From DATFLS01 sp964413425 (GTDB taxonomy: Bacteria; Fidelibacterota; JAANXI01): 34,151 nt of DNA. Below the pieces are notes generated by a model. That model was not told the DNA's origin. It worked only from the letters and a program-made list of their open reading frames with translations, and searched no databases. The position numbers and the translations under genes are program-made. The stretch covers positions 1 to 34,151 of the forward strand of contig CAYPST010000036.1 of NCBI GenBank assembly GCA_964413425.1, written 5' to 3'. Positions 25,066-33,177 of this stretch are shown piece after piece; the stretch's first letter is position 1; every line of letters starts with the position of its first letter.

Positions 25066-25829
25066 ACCGGAGAAATATGCATTTTCCCGTTTGACCGGGA
25101 GATTTCAATGGTCACATCCACTCCGAAAACTTTCAATATATTTTCCCGGGTTAACACCTGTTCCGGTCTCCCGACGTTAACAACGGTGCCACCGGACAGC
25201 AGCACCACCCGGTCCGAATAGTTGGCGGCCAGATTCAAGTCGTGTATGGAGGTAATTACAGTTATGCCTGTAGCGCTCAGTTGCTGTACGGTATCCATTA
25301 TTTTTAACTGGTAATGGATATCCAGGCCGGAGGTAGGCTCATCCAGCAGCAGCACCCGGGGTTCCTGGGCAAGGGCCAGTGCCAGAAAAACTCGCTGTTT
25401 TTCCCCTCCGCTGAGGTCATGAATATTTCTGGATCCCAATTCGGCGATCCCGGTTGTTTCCAGGGCATATTGAATTGCCTGTTTATCTCGTGTACCGGCG
25501 GATTCCCCCCTGCCAACATATGGAAATCGCCCCATTTCTACCACTTCCCGGACGGTAAAATCGAACGCAACCTGTACTTCCTGTTCTACTGCCGCTATAA
25601 TGGTGGCGAGTTTTCTGGCACTCAGATGAGCAACATTTTGTTCATTGAGTAAGACAGTCCCCCGATCCGGTGTGAGCGCTCTGCTCATACATTTCAGAAG
25701 AGTTGATTTTCCGGAACCATTCGGACCAAGCAGGGTAACCAGTTCACCAGAATTGATCATAAGATCCACTGATTTGATTGCCGGTATCTCTCCGTAAAAA
25801 GCCGTTAAATCCCGGGTGGTGATTTTCAT
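25062..25829 (-). CDS. btuD: vitamin B12 ABC transporter ATP-binding protein
   Basis: The 255-residue ATPase has Walker A GPNGSGKS (35-42), signature LSGGEKQ (139-145), Walker B VLLLDEP (159-165) and the SIHDLNLAA switch histidine region. It is of the FecE/BtuD type that energises uptake by FecCD-type permeases. The ATG overlaps the btuC end by 4 bases. Its position between btuC and cobS under a cobalamin riboswitch fixes the corrinoid assignment, which sequence alone could not distinguish from an iron-siderophore system. Confidence 0.92.
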   Translation of the reverse strand: MKITTRDLTAFYGEIPAIKSVDLMINSGELVTLLGPNGSGKSTLLKCMSRALTPDRGTVLLNEQNVAHLSARKLATIIAAVEQEVQVAFDFTVREVVEMGRFPYVGRGESAGTRDKQAIQYALETTGIAELGSRNIHDLSGGEKQRVFLALALAQEPRVLLLDEPTSGLDIHYQLKIMDTVQQLSATGITVITSIHDLNLAANYSDRVVLLSGGTVVNVGRPEQVLTRENILKVFGVDVTIEISRSNGKMHISPV

Positions 25830-26851
25830 CCTATCTGCATCCCGGTTCGTGTCCGGCGCAACAGGTACAGGAAAAAAGGCGCCCCCAAGAAGGCGGTAAT
25901 CACTCCCACCGGAACTTCAGACGGGGGCATGATGGATCTGGCTACGGCATCCACTGCGATCAAAAACCCGCCTCCGCCGATAACCGAGGCCAGGAGTAAC
26001 TTCCGGTGATCCGGTCCCATCAGCAGTCGCAAAATATGAGGCACAATCAACCCCACAAATCCGATGGTGCCGGCAACAGCGACCGACAGGGCAGTGATAA
26101 CGGTTGCCAGGCCCAGTAAAAGGGTTTTCACCTGTTCCGGTTTGATTCCCAGGTGAAAAGCAGTATTTTCGCCGAGTGCCAGCGCATTCATATCCCGTCC
26201 CCAGAATAGTGATGCCGCCATGCCGAATCCAATCAGAGGAAACAGGACCATAATCACCGGCCAGCTTGCCTTCCACAATCCTCCCATTATCCAGAAGAGT
26301 ATCCGATGCTGCTCATAAGGTCCCGCCAGGAAGATCAAAAAGGTGGTAATGGCTGAACAAAGGGCCGACAGAGCTACCCCGGCCAGAATGAGGGTATAGG
26401 TGGAAGTTGTTCCCCGGGACCAGGAAAGCCTGTAAACAATCCCCACTACCAGAGCAGCCCCTCCCAATGCACCCAGAGGCAGGGCGAGGGGAGTGACCAC
26501 TCCCAGCAGGATTACCAGGGAGGCCCCGGCTGACCCCCCGCTGGCTACACCCAGGATATACGGGGTCGCCAGTGGATTCCGGAAGATCCCCTGCATAATG
26601 GTCCCGGACACAGCGAGGGCTCCTCCAACAAGAAATCCCAATAATACCCGGGGAATCCGGAGCTCGGTAATTATTGTCCTGGCATTTTCGTGCACTCCGG
26701 CCAGGTTCAGTCCCGGCAGGTGATCAATTACCACGATCAGGATCTGTGTTACATGAATGGATACCGGCCCTGCCATAATTCCCACAGCTATAGAGACTAC
26801 CAGCAATACAATAAGAATAAGAAAAATTATACCGGACTTTTCTCGAAACAT
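25826..26851 (-). CDS. btuC: vitamin B12 ABC transporter permease
   Basis: A FecCD-family permease of 341 residues with about ten hydrophobic helices. Family segments include ELRIPRVLLGFLVGGALAVSG, QGIFRNPLATPYILGVASGG and GTIGFVGLIVPHILRLLMGPDHR near the coupling helix. It forms the inner-membrane channel of BtuCDF. The ATG at 26851 lies 97 bases after the btuF stop; the leader contains no obvious terminator. Length is as expected. Confidence 0.92.
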   Translation of the reverse strand: MFREKSGIIFLILIVLLVVSIAVGIMAGPVSIHVTQILIVVIDHLPGLNLAGVHENARTIITELRIPRVLLGFLVGGALAVSGTIMQGIFRNPLATPYILGVASGGSAGASLVILLGVVTPLALPLGALGGAALVVGIVYRLSWSRGTTSTYTLILAGVALSALCSAITTFLIFLAGPYEQHRILFWIMGGLWKASWPVIMVLFPLIGFGMAASLFWGRDMNALALGENTAFHLGIKPEQVKTLLLGLATVITALSVAVAGTIGFVGLIVPHILRLLMGPDHRKLLLASVIGGGGFLIAVDAVARSIMPPSEVPVGVITAFLGAPFFLYLLRRTRTGMQIG

Positions 26852-26948
26852 AATGGTGAATTAAGATCCCGTCTTTTCTGCTCCCTTTTTCGTACGGCGG
26901 CCTTTCCTTTTCATCCTTCATCTCTTTCTGCTTCCCCGATACCCGGAT

Positions 26949-27878
26949 TTACTTCTGCATCGGTATTGCGATACCATACACCTTTTCAAACAATCGAACA
27001 GCTCCATCCATAATTCTTGTCCCGGGCTGGCTGAGCCTGGACGTTTCCTGTGTATTCAAAATGAGAATATTTTGCTTCTGCACAGCCTCTATCCGGTGAA
27101 ATCCGGGGCGGTTTTTGAGGGTCTGCATCCCCATACCGGCTTCCTGTGGAATGATAATCAATTCCGGATTCCGCTGGATAATCTGTTCATCACTTACCTT
27201 TTTCCATCCGTCCATGTCCTGGAAGATGTTTACCAGGCCCGCCAGCTGCAGGATCTCCCCCAAAAACGTATTTCCACCGGTGGTATATATTCCGTCACTC
27301 ACGGCATAGAGAACCCGCTTTCTGTGGTCCAGTTTTCCGACCCATTCCTGGAGCACATATTTCTGGCGTATCATCTCCCCGACTATGGTTCTGGCCCGAC
27401 TGAGGGTGCCGGTCAGCTGACCAAGCTGGAGAATCGTTTCAGTCACATCTTCCAGGCTCCCCGACTCTGCCGGAAATACCGGAAATTTCTGTTGTTTGAT
27501 TCTGGCCAACAGCTCCGGCTGGGCCCTCCGGTCCAGGACAATAAGGTCCGGGGCGGCCTCCACCAGGGTTTCCATGGAAATATTAAACTTTCCTATCTTT
27601 TTCTTTTTATCCGCCATCCTTTTGATCCGGGGCACATATTCCAGATGTCCTGTCAGAGAGGTAACAGCCACTATCCGTGTATTAAGGCCCAGGTCAAATA
27701 AGATTTCCGTTGTACTGGGGAGAGTGGCTGCAATCCGTTCAGGGGGCTTCTCCACTTCCAATATCCGCTTCCATGAATCATATTCCATGGCAATGGCAGA
27801 AGCAGCGGATAAGATCCCTGCCGTAAGCCCGCCAATCAGGTAGATGATGACAAGACTGAATCGAAAACGACGGATCAT
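26949..27878 (-). CDS. btuF: cobalamin-binding periplasmic protein
   Basis: From the ATG at 27878 the product has 309 residues with a clear signal peptide (IIYLIGGLTAGILSAASAIA). The mature part is a class III substrate-binding protein: PPERIAATLPSTTEILFDLGL, then an ETLVEAAPDLIVLD strand-helix, and C-terminal NPELIIIPQEA. This fits BtuF, which hands corrinoids to BtuCD. A TTG at 27905 would extend it by nine residues without a better ribosome-binding site. It follows the receptor gene by about 160 bases that hold no recognised element. Confidence 0.88.
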   Translation of the reverse strand: MIRRFRFSLVIIYLIGGLTAGILSAASAIAMEYDSWKRILEVEKPPERIAATLPSTTEILFDLGLNTRIVAVTSLTGHLEYVPRIKRMADKKKKIGKFNISMETLVEAAPDLIVLDRRAQPELLARIKQQKFPVFPAESGSLEDVTETILQLGQLTGTLSRARTIVGEMIRQKYVLQEWVGKLDHRKRVLYAVSDGIYTTGGNTFLGEILQLAGLVNIFQDMDGWKKVSDEQIIQRNPELIIIPQEAGMGMQTLKNRPGFHRIEAVQKQNILILNTQETSRLSQPGTRIMDGAVRLFEKVYGIAIPMQK

Positions 27879-28039
27879 ATGCCGGTGATTTTTGTCTGTC
27901 TTCAATTGAAGTATCCCGTTTTCAGTACCAAATGGTTATTTCCGATGATCATGATATTTTTCTCACAAATTGCACTTCCCGGGGTGTGGTAATGGAAATA
28001 TGGGTGTAGGAGTCGTAATCAGTAATCTTTCCATCCATT

Positions 28040-30265
28040 CTAATTTCTGCTTACAGCCTTCGGTTTATAAGCTGTCTCCAGGGAAATCCGGAAAGTCCGT
28101 CCGGGCTCCGGCATCCGGTTGACCACCTGATATTCCGCGTTCCACACATTCTGCACTTGGAAGGAAAGTGTGAAAGACCATTGCGCCGGCAAAAATTTGG
28201 GCTGGTAATTATCGGCCAATATCATGACTTCACCCACCTGATAAGGGGACACAGTTTTGGTGTTCGCTTTAGTGATAAATCGCGTTCCAACAGCCCGGTG
28301 AATGTACCGGAGGGTCAGCGGGGTTATTTTCAACTGCAGCTGGAATTGCCCTCTGTATGCCGGCCGGAACGGTAGAATTTTATTATGGGTGGGATGCACC
28401 TGGCTCTTATTAACAGGAGTGAGATGTTCCAGGTATGTACTTCCCGAAACCATATTTGCTGGTCCGCTGAAATCAACTTGAATGGACTCTCCGGTGATAT
28501 AACTGTCAGTATTGTGAGGGACAAAACTCCCGTGCCAGCTTTGAGTCCAAAAAATTTCGTCTTGCACAGATTTCCGGAATCCTTCCAGTTGCAGGGCACT
28601 CCGCCAATTCTTGTCCAGATATATTCTCACGCCCAGCGAGAATTCCCGGGACCGCTCCGGTCGGAGATCGGGATTCCCTGACACTCGAAAATCCTGATAG
28701 AACAGATCAGCAAATGTCGGGATCCGAAAGGATCGATTATGGCTCCCGTACACTGTTCCGCTGATTCTTCCGTTCCAATGGATCCCGATATCTTCCGAGT
28801 GACTGAGAAACGGGAACTGCAGGGAAGTACTATTGCCAGTAACCCCAATCATTGAGTATCGAATTCTCGGTGAACTCGTCAGGAAGAAGGGAGAATGGGG
28901 TATAGTGATCTGCAGGTCTGCACCAGTCGCCAGCCCGAAATTCTGCTGAACAGATTGAATCGGGTCTCCGAAACTGGTCAAAACATTGGTTTGGGAAAAT
29001 CCGGTATTACGGAACTGTAAGCTCGTCTGCCAATGGAGGTGCTCATTAAACCTTTTTGCATAATCCAGGTTATTCAAAATAGTGGAGTGATGATAGGCAG
29101 AGGAATATGCCGGGATCTTCCGATATTTTAACGGAGCGTTGGCGGGTGGGTCATTTTGATAACCGGCATGGGAATTTTTGTAACTTGTCCGCAGGTTGAT
29201 CTGGTCGGTACCAGTACTCCACCGATAGGCTCCATCGATGCCGTACCGAAAATCCCGGGCCCGGGCATACGGGGTCCAATAATAGACTTTCCCGGGCATC
29301 CCCCTCTCCGAATCGATGGCATGGCCCTGTACACGCACCAAATGGTTCCCGAATTCATACTGCAAAGATGATTGCATCGAACGCAGATGCACATCGGCGT
29401 TGAGGCGCTGCCGATGCACTAGTTGTCCTGCCGGACGGGCATAGGTATACGGGAAATCGTTGCTTTCTCTGCGTTCCAGGAGCGAGAGAGACAGGGCCAG
29501 ACCTGCAATATTACTGCTGAACGAGGGGCTAATCTGCTGTTCATAATTCCCGTATCTCAGCGTCAGGCTCGCCTGTTCCACCCGGGTTATTCCGGTTTCG
29601 ATTGCGATTACACCGCCAAACGCGCCGGAACCGTATTCCGCACTGCTCCCCCGGGTTCTGACAGTGATCTTCCGGATAAAATCGAGGGGGATAAGATCCA
29701 GGTTTGTTTCCCCTGTCATGGGATCATTTATGGGAATGCCGTTCAGGGTAACCAATACCTGATCGGTATCGCTTCCCCGAATTCGTACAGCTGTTCCTCC
29801 GGACCCCGGAGTGGTCGTCACCAGTACTTCAGGTATCTGCTGTAACAGATCTCCTACGGTCTGTGCACCGCTCTCATCGATCTCGCTCCGGCTCAGAATA
29901 ATGGTATTGGGACTATCAGCGGTCCCTTCCACTACCACGGGTGCCCCGGTAAACGATTTCTCCCGTAGTTGGAAGGTTACCCTGACGGCCCCCTCTTTCG
30001 GCACGGAAATGTCCCGGGATTTGGAATGATAGCCGATATGGTTTACCTGGAGGGTATACCGCCCTTCATACAGGTTACTGATCTCAAATTGACCTCTGGA
30101 ATCGGTATAACTTCCGGTCTGGATCCCTTTGACAATTACCGCGGCATCTCCTATCGGTCGCGTGCTGGAATCCCTGACCACGCCAACTATTTTGGAGACT
30201 GACTGGGCTTCAAGGCCCGTTCCGTATAGCAAAAGGAAAATGAAGAGGAGAACTAATCTTCGCAT
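28040..30265 (-). CDS. btuB: TonB-dependent corrinoid receptor with N-terminal regulatory-like domain
   Basis: The 741-residue outer-membrane protein has a signal peptide (1-20, ending LEAQ), a carboxypeptidase-regulatory-like beta-sandwich (about 23-105: GVVRDSSTRPIGDAAVIVKG ... YEGRYTLQVNHIGY), a plug domain (about 120-235: VGDLLQQIPEVLVTT, VRIRGSDTDQVLVTLNGIPIND, GSGAFGGVIAIETG) and a 22-strand barrel region to the end. Being first after the cobalamin riboswitch and followed by btuFCD identifies the likely ligand as cobalamin or cobinamide. The extra N-terminal domain is typical of Bacteroidota and relatives. The start codon is tucked against a strong hairpin (30,266-30,299). Confidence 0.92.
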   Translation of the reverse strand: MRRLVLLFIFLLLYGTGLEAQSVSKIVGVVRDSSTRPIGDAAVIVKGIQTGSYTDSRGQFEISNLYEGRYTLQVNHIGYHSKSRDISVPKEGAVRVTFQLREKSFTGAPVVVEGTADSPNTIILSRSEIDESGAQTVGDLLQQIPEVLVTTTPGSGGTAVRIRGSDTDQVLVTLNGIPINDPMTGETNLDLIPLDFIRKITVRTRGSSAEYGSGAFGGVIAIETGITRVEQASLTLRYGNYEQQISPSFSSNIAGLALSLSLLERRESNDFPYTYARPAGQLVHRQRLNADVHLRSMQSSLQYEFGNHLVRVQGHAIDSERGMPGKVYYWTPYARARDFRYGIDGAYRWSTGTDQINLRTSYKNSHAGYQNDPPANAPLKYRKIPAYSSAYHHSTILNNLDYAKRFNEHLHWQTSLQFRNTGFSQTNVLTSFGDPIQSVQQNFGLATGADLQITIPHSPFFLTSSPRIRYSMIGVTGNSTSLQFPFLSHSEDIGIHWNGRISGTVYGSHNRSFRIPTFADLFYQDFRVSGNPDLRPERSREFSLGVRIYLDKNWRSALQLEGFRKSVQDEIFWTQSWHGSFVPHNTDSYITGESIQVDFSGPANMVSGSTYLEHLTPVNKSQVHPTHNKILPFRPAYRGQFQLQLKITPLTLRYIHRAVGTRFITKANTKTVSPYQVGEVMILADNYQPKFLPAQWSFTLSFQVQNVWNAEYQVVNRMPEPGRTFRISLETAYKPKAVSRN

Positions 30266-30299
30266 CGCGATCCCCGCAAAGTTTTCGGGGACGATCGCG
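30266..30299 (-). promoter_or_regulatory. ribosome-binding-site sequestering hairpin of btuB
   Basis: On the minus strand CGCGA, a TCG bulge and TCCCCG pair with CGGGGA and TCGCG, which directly abuts the ATG. The only Shine-Dalgarno-like bases (GGGGA, 5 bases before the ATG) are in the 3' strand of this stem. The hairpin lies about 75 bases downstream of the riboswitch, so the riboswitch could act by exposing or burying it. Confidence 0.6.
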
Positions 30300-30371
30300 G
30301 TGGGACAGTTGATGCAGTGAAGTAATCGTTCACCAAAACCTCGCCCTCGAAAGTATTTGGATATATATTCG

Positions 30372-30530
30372 GAAAACTGGCAGGTCTCCTGACTGACGGG
30401 TCATCCTCACGCTGCGCCTTCCCATTCTCTGCGGAACAGTGGCTGATTGCAGCATTCGTCGCCGTTCACAGTAGCGGGGCTGTGCCCGATTTCCACGGGA
30501 CTTCCCTGCGCAAATTTCCTTTGTTAAATA
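30372..30530 (-). ncRNA. cobalamin (B12) riboswitch
   Basis: Read on the minus strand, the sequence contains the class hallmarks in order: GGGAAGTCCCGTG and an ACAGCCCCGCTACTGTGAA block (about 30,465-30,515), AGCCACTG (30,437-30,444), GGGAAGG, and the B12 box AGTCAGGAGACCTGCC (30,379-30,394). These match the adenosylcobalamin-type riboswitch core. It precedes the whole btuB-cbiB operon, so cobalamin should repress uptake and salvage. Exact P1 boundaries are estimated. Confidence 0.93.
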
Positions 30531-30538
30531 ACAATAAG

Positions 30539-30567
30539 AATATGGAAGCAAAACCCCGGATAGTCAA
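30539..30567 (-). promoter_or_regulatory. probable sigma-70-type promoter of the cobalamin operon
   Basis: TTGACT (30,562-30,567, minus strand) and CATATT (30,539-30,544) are separated by 17 bases, giving 5/6 and 4/6 matches to consensus. Transcription would begin about 10 bases before the riboswitch core. The placement is well supported by position; the -10 match is only fair. Confidence 0.5.
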
Positions 30568-30721
30568 GCGAAACTTTCAGGCCGGATGTCCGGACAAGGC
30601 AGATATCCCCGGGTGAATAGGTCATATCCGTGCATTGCAAATCCAGCAGGAATTGCAGGATCACCGGAACCGCTTCCTCTATTTCACTCCGCTGGCAGGA
30701 TTTTCCGAAAAGAGGTCATTC

Positions 30722-30832
30722 TTATTGCAGCACGGAAGGCAGATGATAACTTGCCATGAAACCGGCCAGGAAAGCGAGAATACCTCCTATAGCCACCAGC
30801 AGATATTTCAAGAGAGTCTGTTTCCATTCCAT
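30722..30832 (-). CDS. 36-residue single-helix membrane peptide
   Basis: The frame reads MEWKQTLLKYLLVAIGGILA, continues through a hydrophobic FLAGFMASYH and ends at LPSVLQ. AGGGGAG lies 8 bases before the ATG, a strong ribosome-binding site. One transmembrane helix spans about residues 8-27, with a positively charged N-terminal side. It is on the same strand as, and about 155 bases upstream of, the cobalamin operon promoter, so it is probably transcribed separately. No family is recognised; it lacks the histidine-rich tail of CbtB cobalt-transport peptides. Confidence 0.55.
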   Translation of the reverse strand: MEWKQTLLKYLLVAIGGILAFLAGFMASYHLPSVLQ

Positions 30833-30974
30833 TGATTGTGCTCCCCTCTGGTGTTGTTGCACTCTTCATTCCAATGGTATAGTGTTCAATAAATGTGCCA
30901 TTGAAGGGGGATGATGTTGGAACTCAAATGTTTTCAAAAACTTAGAAAAAGTGATTAATGTGAAGTACTGTTTC

Positions 30975-30994
30975 ATTCGACCAACCTGTCGAAT
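30975..30994. promoter_or_regulatory. operator-like dyad ATTCGAC-N6-GTCGAAT
   Basis: Perfect 7-bp inverted repeats surround a 6-base spacer, with a further half-site-like GTCGAAA about 20 bases on. It lies about 145 bases before the start of the 36-residue peptide gene. The geometry fits a dimeric helix-turn-helix repressor; no regulator is known. Confidence 0.4.
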
Positions 30995-31522
30995 AACTCC
31001 TGAAAACGTCGAAATCTAGTTTGACAGTGTCAGATGTAGAAAGACAAATGTGATGTGCCTGATGGAAAGGTTGAACCGGTTGTCCGTTTATAGGAGATTG
31101 TTATGCAATGTTCATTGCTCTCCTGTGAGGGGGTTCGTGGAATCTCGCCCGGTCGGGAGCGATACTGCCGCTATCAAACGGTACAGGTATGACTATGCCC
31201 ATCCTGCGACCGCTCCACCACTTGGAGTAACCCGGACGCCCGCCGGGGCTGGCGGAAGCCGACCGGTTCTCGCAAAGAGTATCTTGTCTGCTATGGCAAG
31301 TACGCCGTGCGGGAGTCCAGTCCGAACTATCCCCGCACTCCTTTACCATCACTTTCTTTGGCAAAACTGAGCGACGCGGTATTCACTCAATATTTCCCTC
31401 CATCGAGATCTGCTTACAATGAAGCCACAAAAAAATTGGCTGCATTGCTCGGAAAAATATACGAAAAATCCAATGGAGAATTATGCCTTTTTATTTCGAA
31501 ACACTCCCATACTGAAGAAATC

Positions 31523-31558
31523 CCCGGGAAAGCGTAATAGCACTTACTGTTTCCCGGG
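31523..31558. terminator. strong bidirectional stem-loop
   Basis: CCCGGGAAA (31,523-31,531) and TTTCCCGGG (31,550-31,558) form a perfect 9-bp stem with an 18-base loop. There is no T-run on either side, so it is structurally strong but not a classical intrinsic terminator. It isolates the flavoprotein promoter from upstream transcription. Confidence 0.35.
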
Positions 31559-31627
31559 TGATGGGTGTTTATCATTATTAAGATAAAACATGGCACTAAC
31601 GGAAGAAGGGCGATTTTACACAAAATT

Positions 31628-31657
31628 TTTACAGTGACACTGTTTAAATAGTAAAAT
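31628..31657 (+). promoter_or_regulatory. promoter with overlapping dyad for the flavoprotein gene
   Basis: TTTACA (31,628-31,633) and TAAAAT (31,652-31,657) are spaced 18 bases apart, each 5/6 to consensus. The dyad ACAGTG-A-CACTGT (31,631-31,643) overlaps the -35 box, as expected for a repressor site. The leader to the ATG at 31,711 is about 45-50 bases. Confidence 0.5.
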
Positions 31658-31710
31658 CCGTTGGTTATTATGAAGGATATTAGTGAATATTTACATACCT
31701 GAGGTGAACA

Positions 31711-33105
31711 ATGGTCCAGAATAATGCAGAGTATGATGCGATAATCATCGGGACAGGCCAGGGTGGCATGCCGCTGGCTCAGGCACTGAATCAGGCGGGA
31801 TGGAAGACGGGGATCATTGAGCGGAAATATGTGGGAGGCACCTGCATCAATTACGGCTGTACTCCCACCAAAACCATGGTGGCCAGCGCCCGGATTGCCT
31901 ATCTCGCCCGGCGGGCCGGCGATTTCGGAGTTCACGTGCCCTCGGTCTCGGTGAACCTGGAAGAAGTCCGGCAGCGCAAACAAGGGGTGGTGGAAAGTTT
32001 CCGTGAGGGCAGTGAGCAGCGTTTGACCGATGCTGAACATATCGAACTGATCCATGGACATGGACGGTTTATTGATACCCACACTGTAGAAGTTGAACTG
32101 CACAACAGCGGATCCCGCCGTCTGACTGCAGACCATATTTTTATCAATACCGGCGGAAGACCGAGAAAACTCAACATCCCTGGGATCGAGGACATCGAAC
32201 CGTTGGATTCCACCAGTATTATGGAATTGAATGACCTGCCGGATCATCTCATTGTTATCGGAGGCGGCTACATCGGGATAGAATTCGGACAGATGTTCCG
32301 GCGATTCGGCAGCAAGGTATCCATTGTCCAGCGCGGGGATCAGCTGCTCGCCCGCGAAGACCGGGATGTTGCCGGGGAGGTACTGGATATTTTACGAGAC
32401 GATGGAATCGAGGTGTACCTGAACAGTGAAGTGACACATATTCAGAAAGATTCGGGCGGCAAAATAACCTTCACCATCAGCTCGTCTGAAAAGGAAGTGA
32501 ATATCGAGGGATCCCATGTATTGGTGGCAGCGGGACGGGTGCCCAATACGGACGATTTGCATCTCGATGCCGCCGGGATCGAACAGAACAAGAAGGGCCA
32601 GGTGGTTGTGGATGACAAACTGGAAACCAATGTCGATGGGATTTACGCCATCGGAGATGTGCGCCCCGGACCCCAGTTCACCCATATTTCATACGATGAT
32701 TACCGGATCTTGCAGACAAATATTCTGGAAGGCGGAGACGCTTCAACCGGGGGTCGGCTCGTTCCCTACACCGTATTCATTGATCCCCAGCTGGGGAGAA
32801 TCGGCCTGTCGGAGGAGCAGGCGAAAGCGCAGCATATCGACTATCGGGTGGCGAAACTTCCCATGGAATACGTAGCCCGAGCCATCGAAACCGGCGAGAC
32901 CCGGGGATTCATGAAGGCACTGGTAGATTCCGAATCGAAGAAGATCCTGGGCTGCGCCATCCTGGGAAGCCAGGGCGGCGAGATTATGTCCATGCTGCAG
33001 ATTGCCATGATGGGGGATCTGCCGTATACCGCACTCAAGGAAGGTATATTTACCCACCCCTTGTTTTCCGAGGCGTTGAACAGCCTGTTTTTTACTTTAG
33101 AATAA
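31711..33105 (+). CDS. mercuric reductase / dihydrolipoamide dehydrogenase-like flavoprotein
   Basis: This 464-residue class I pyridine nucleotide-disulphide oxidoreductase has an FAD-binding Rossmann motif (IIIGTGQGGMPLA), the redox-active disulphide GGTCINYGCTPTK (Cys45, Cys50), the NAD(P)-binding GGGYIGIEFGQ, the second FAD motif YAIGDV (about residues 314-319) and the C-terminal THPLFSE, with His449 and Glu454 as the catalytic dyad. It lacks a second N-terminal metal-binding domain and the C-terminal vicinal cysteines of true MerA, so mercury reduction is unlikely. No lipoyl-dependent dehydrogenase genes are adjacent, so the electron acceptor is open. GAGGTG lies 5 bases before the ATG. 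Confidence 0.88.
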   Translation: MVQNNAEYDAIIIGTGQGGMPLAQALNQAGWKTGIIERKYVGGTCINYGCTPTKTMVASARIAYLARRAGDFGVHVPSVSVNLEEVRQRKQGVVESFREGSEQRLTDAEHIELIHGHGRFIDTHTVEVELHNSGSRRLTADHIFINTGGRPRKLNIPGIEDIEPLDSTSIMELNDLPDHLIVIGGGYIGIEFGQMFRRFGSKVSIVQRGDQLLAREDRDVAGEVLDILRDDGIEVYLNSEVTHIQKDSGGKITFTISSSEKEVNIEGSHVLVAAGRVPNTDDLHLDAAGIEQNKKGQVVVDDKLETNVDGIYAIGDVRPGPQFTHISYDDYRILQTNILEGGDASTGGRLVPYTVFIDPQLGRIGLSEEQAKAQHIDYRVAKLPMEYVARAIETGETRGFMKALVDSESKKILGCAILGSQGGEIMSMLQIAMMGDLPYTALKEGIFTHPLFSEALNSLFFTLE

Positions 33106-33177
33106 GTAAAAGCCCTCGTAAGTATTCATTGGAATTAAGACAATCTCGAATTTTAAATACAATGTGAGGTATTAGTG

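Larger units (their letters stand above)
30833..31710. other. long divergent intergenic region
   Basis: Nearly 880 bases contain a dyad (30,975-30,994), a perfect 9-bp stem (31,523-31,558) and the promoter of the flavoprotein gene. The GC-richer part 31,060-31,540 has no frame with a credible start or family match; it may be old coding DNA now unrecognisable. Confidence 0.5.

Noticed and set aside
30722..30832. CbtB-type cobalt transporter subunit
   Set aside because: Size and single helix fit, but the histidine-rich C terminus and an adjacent cbtA gene are missing.
31307..31537. 76-residue plus-strand frame before the flavoprotein gene
   Set aside because: No ribosome-binding site or family resemblance, and the frame runs into the hairpin at 31,523.
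31711..33105. True mercuric reductase (merA) of a mer operon
   Set aside because: No N-terminal HMA domain, no C-terminal cysteine pair and no mer genes nearby.
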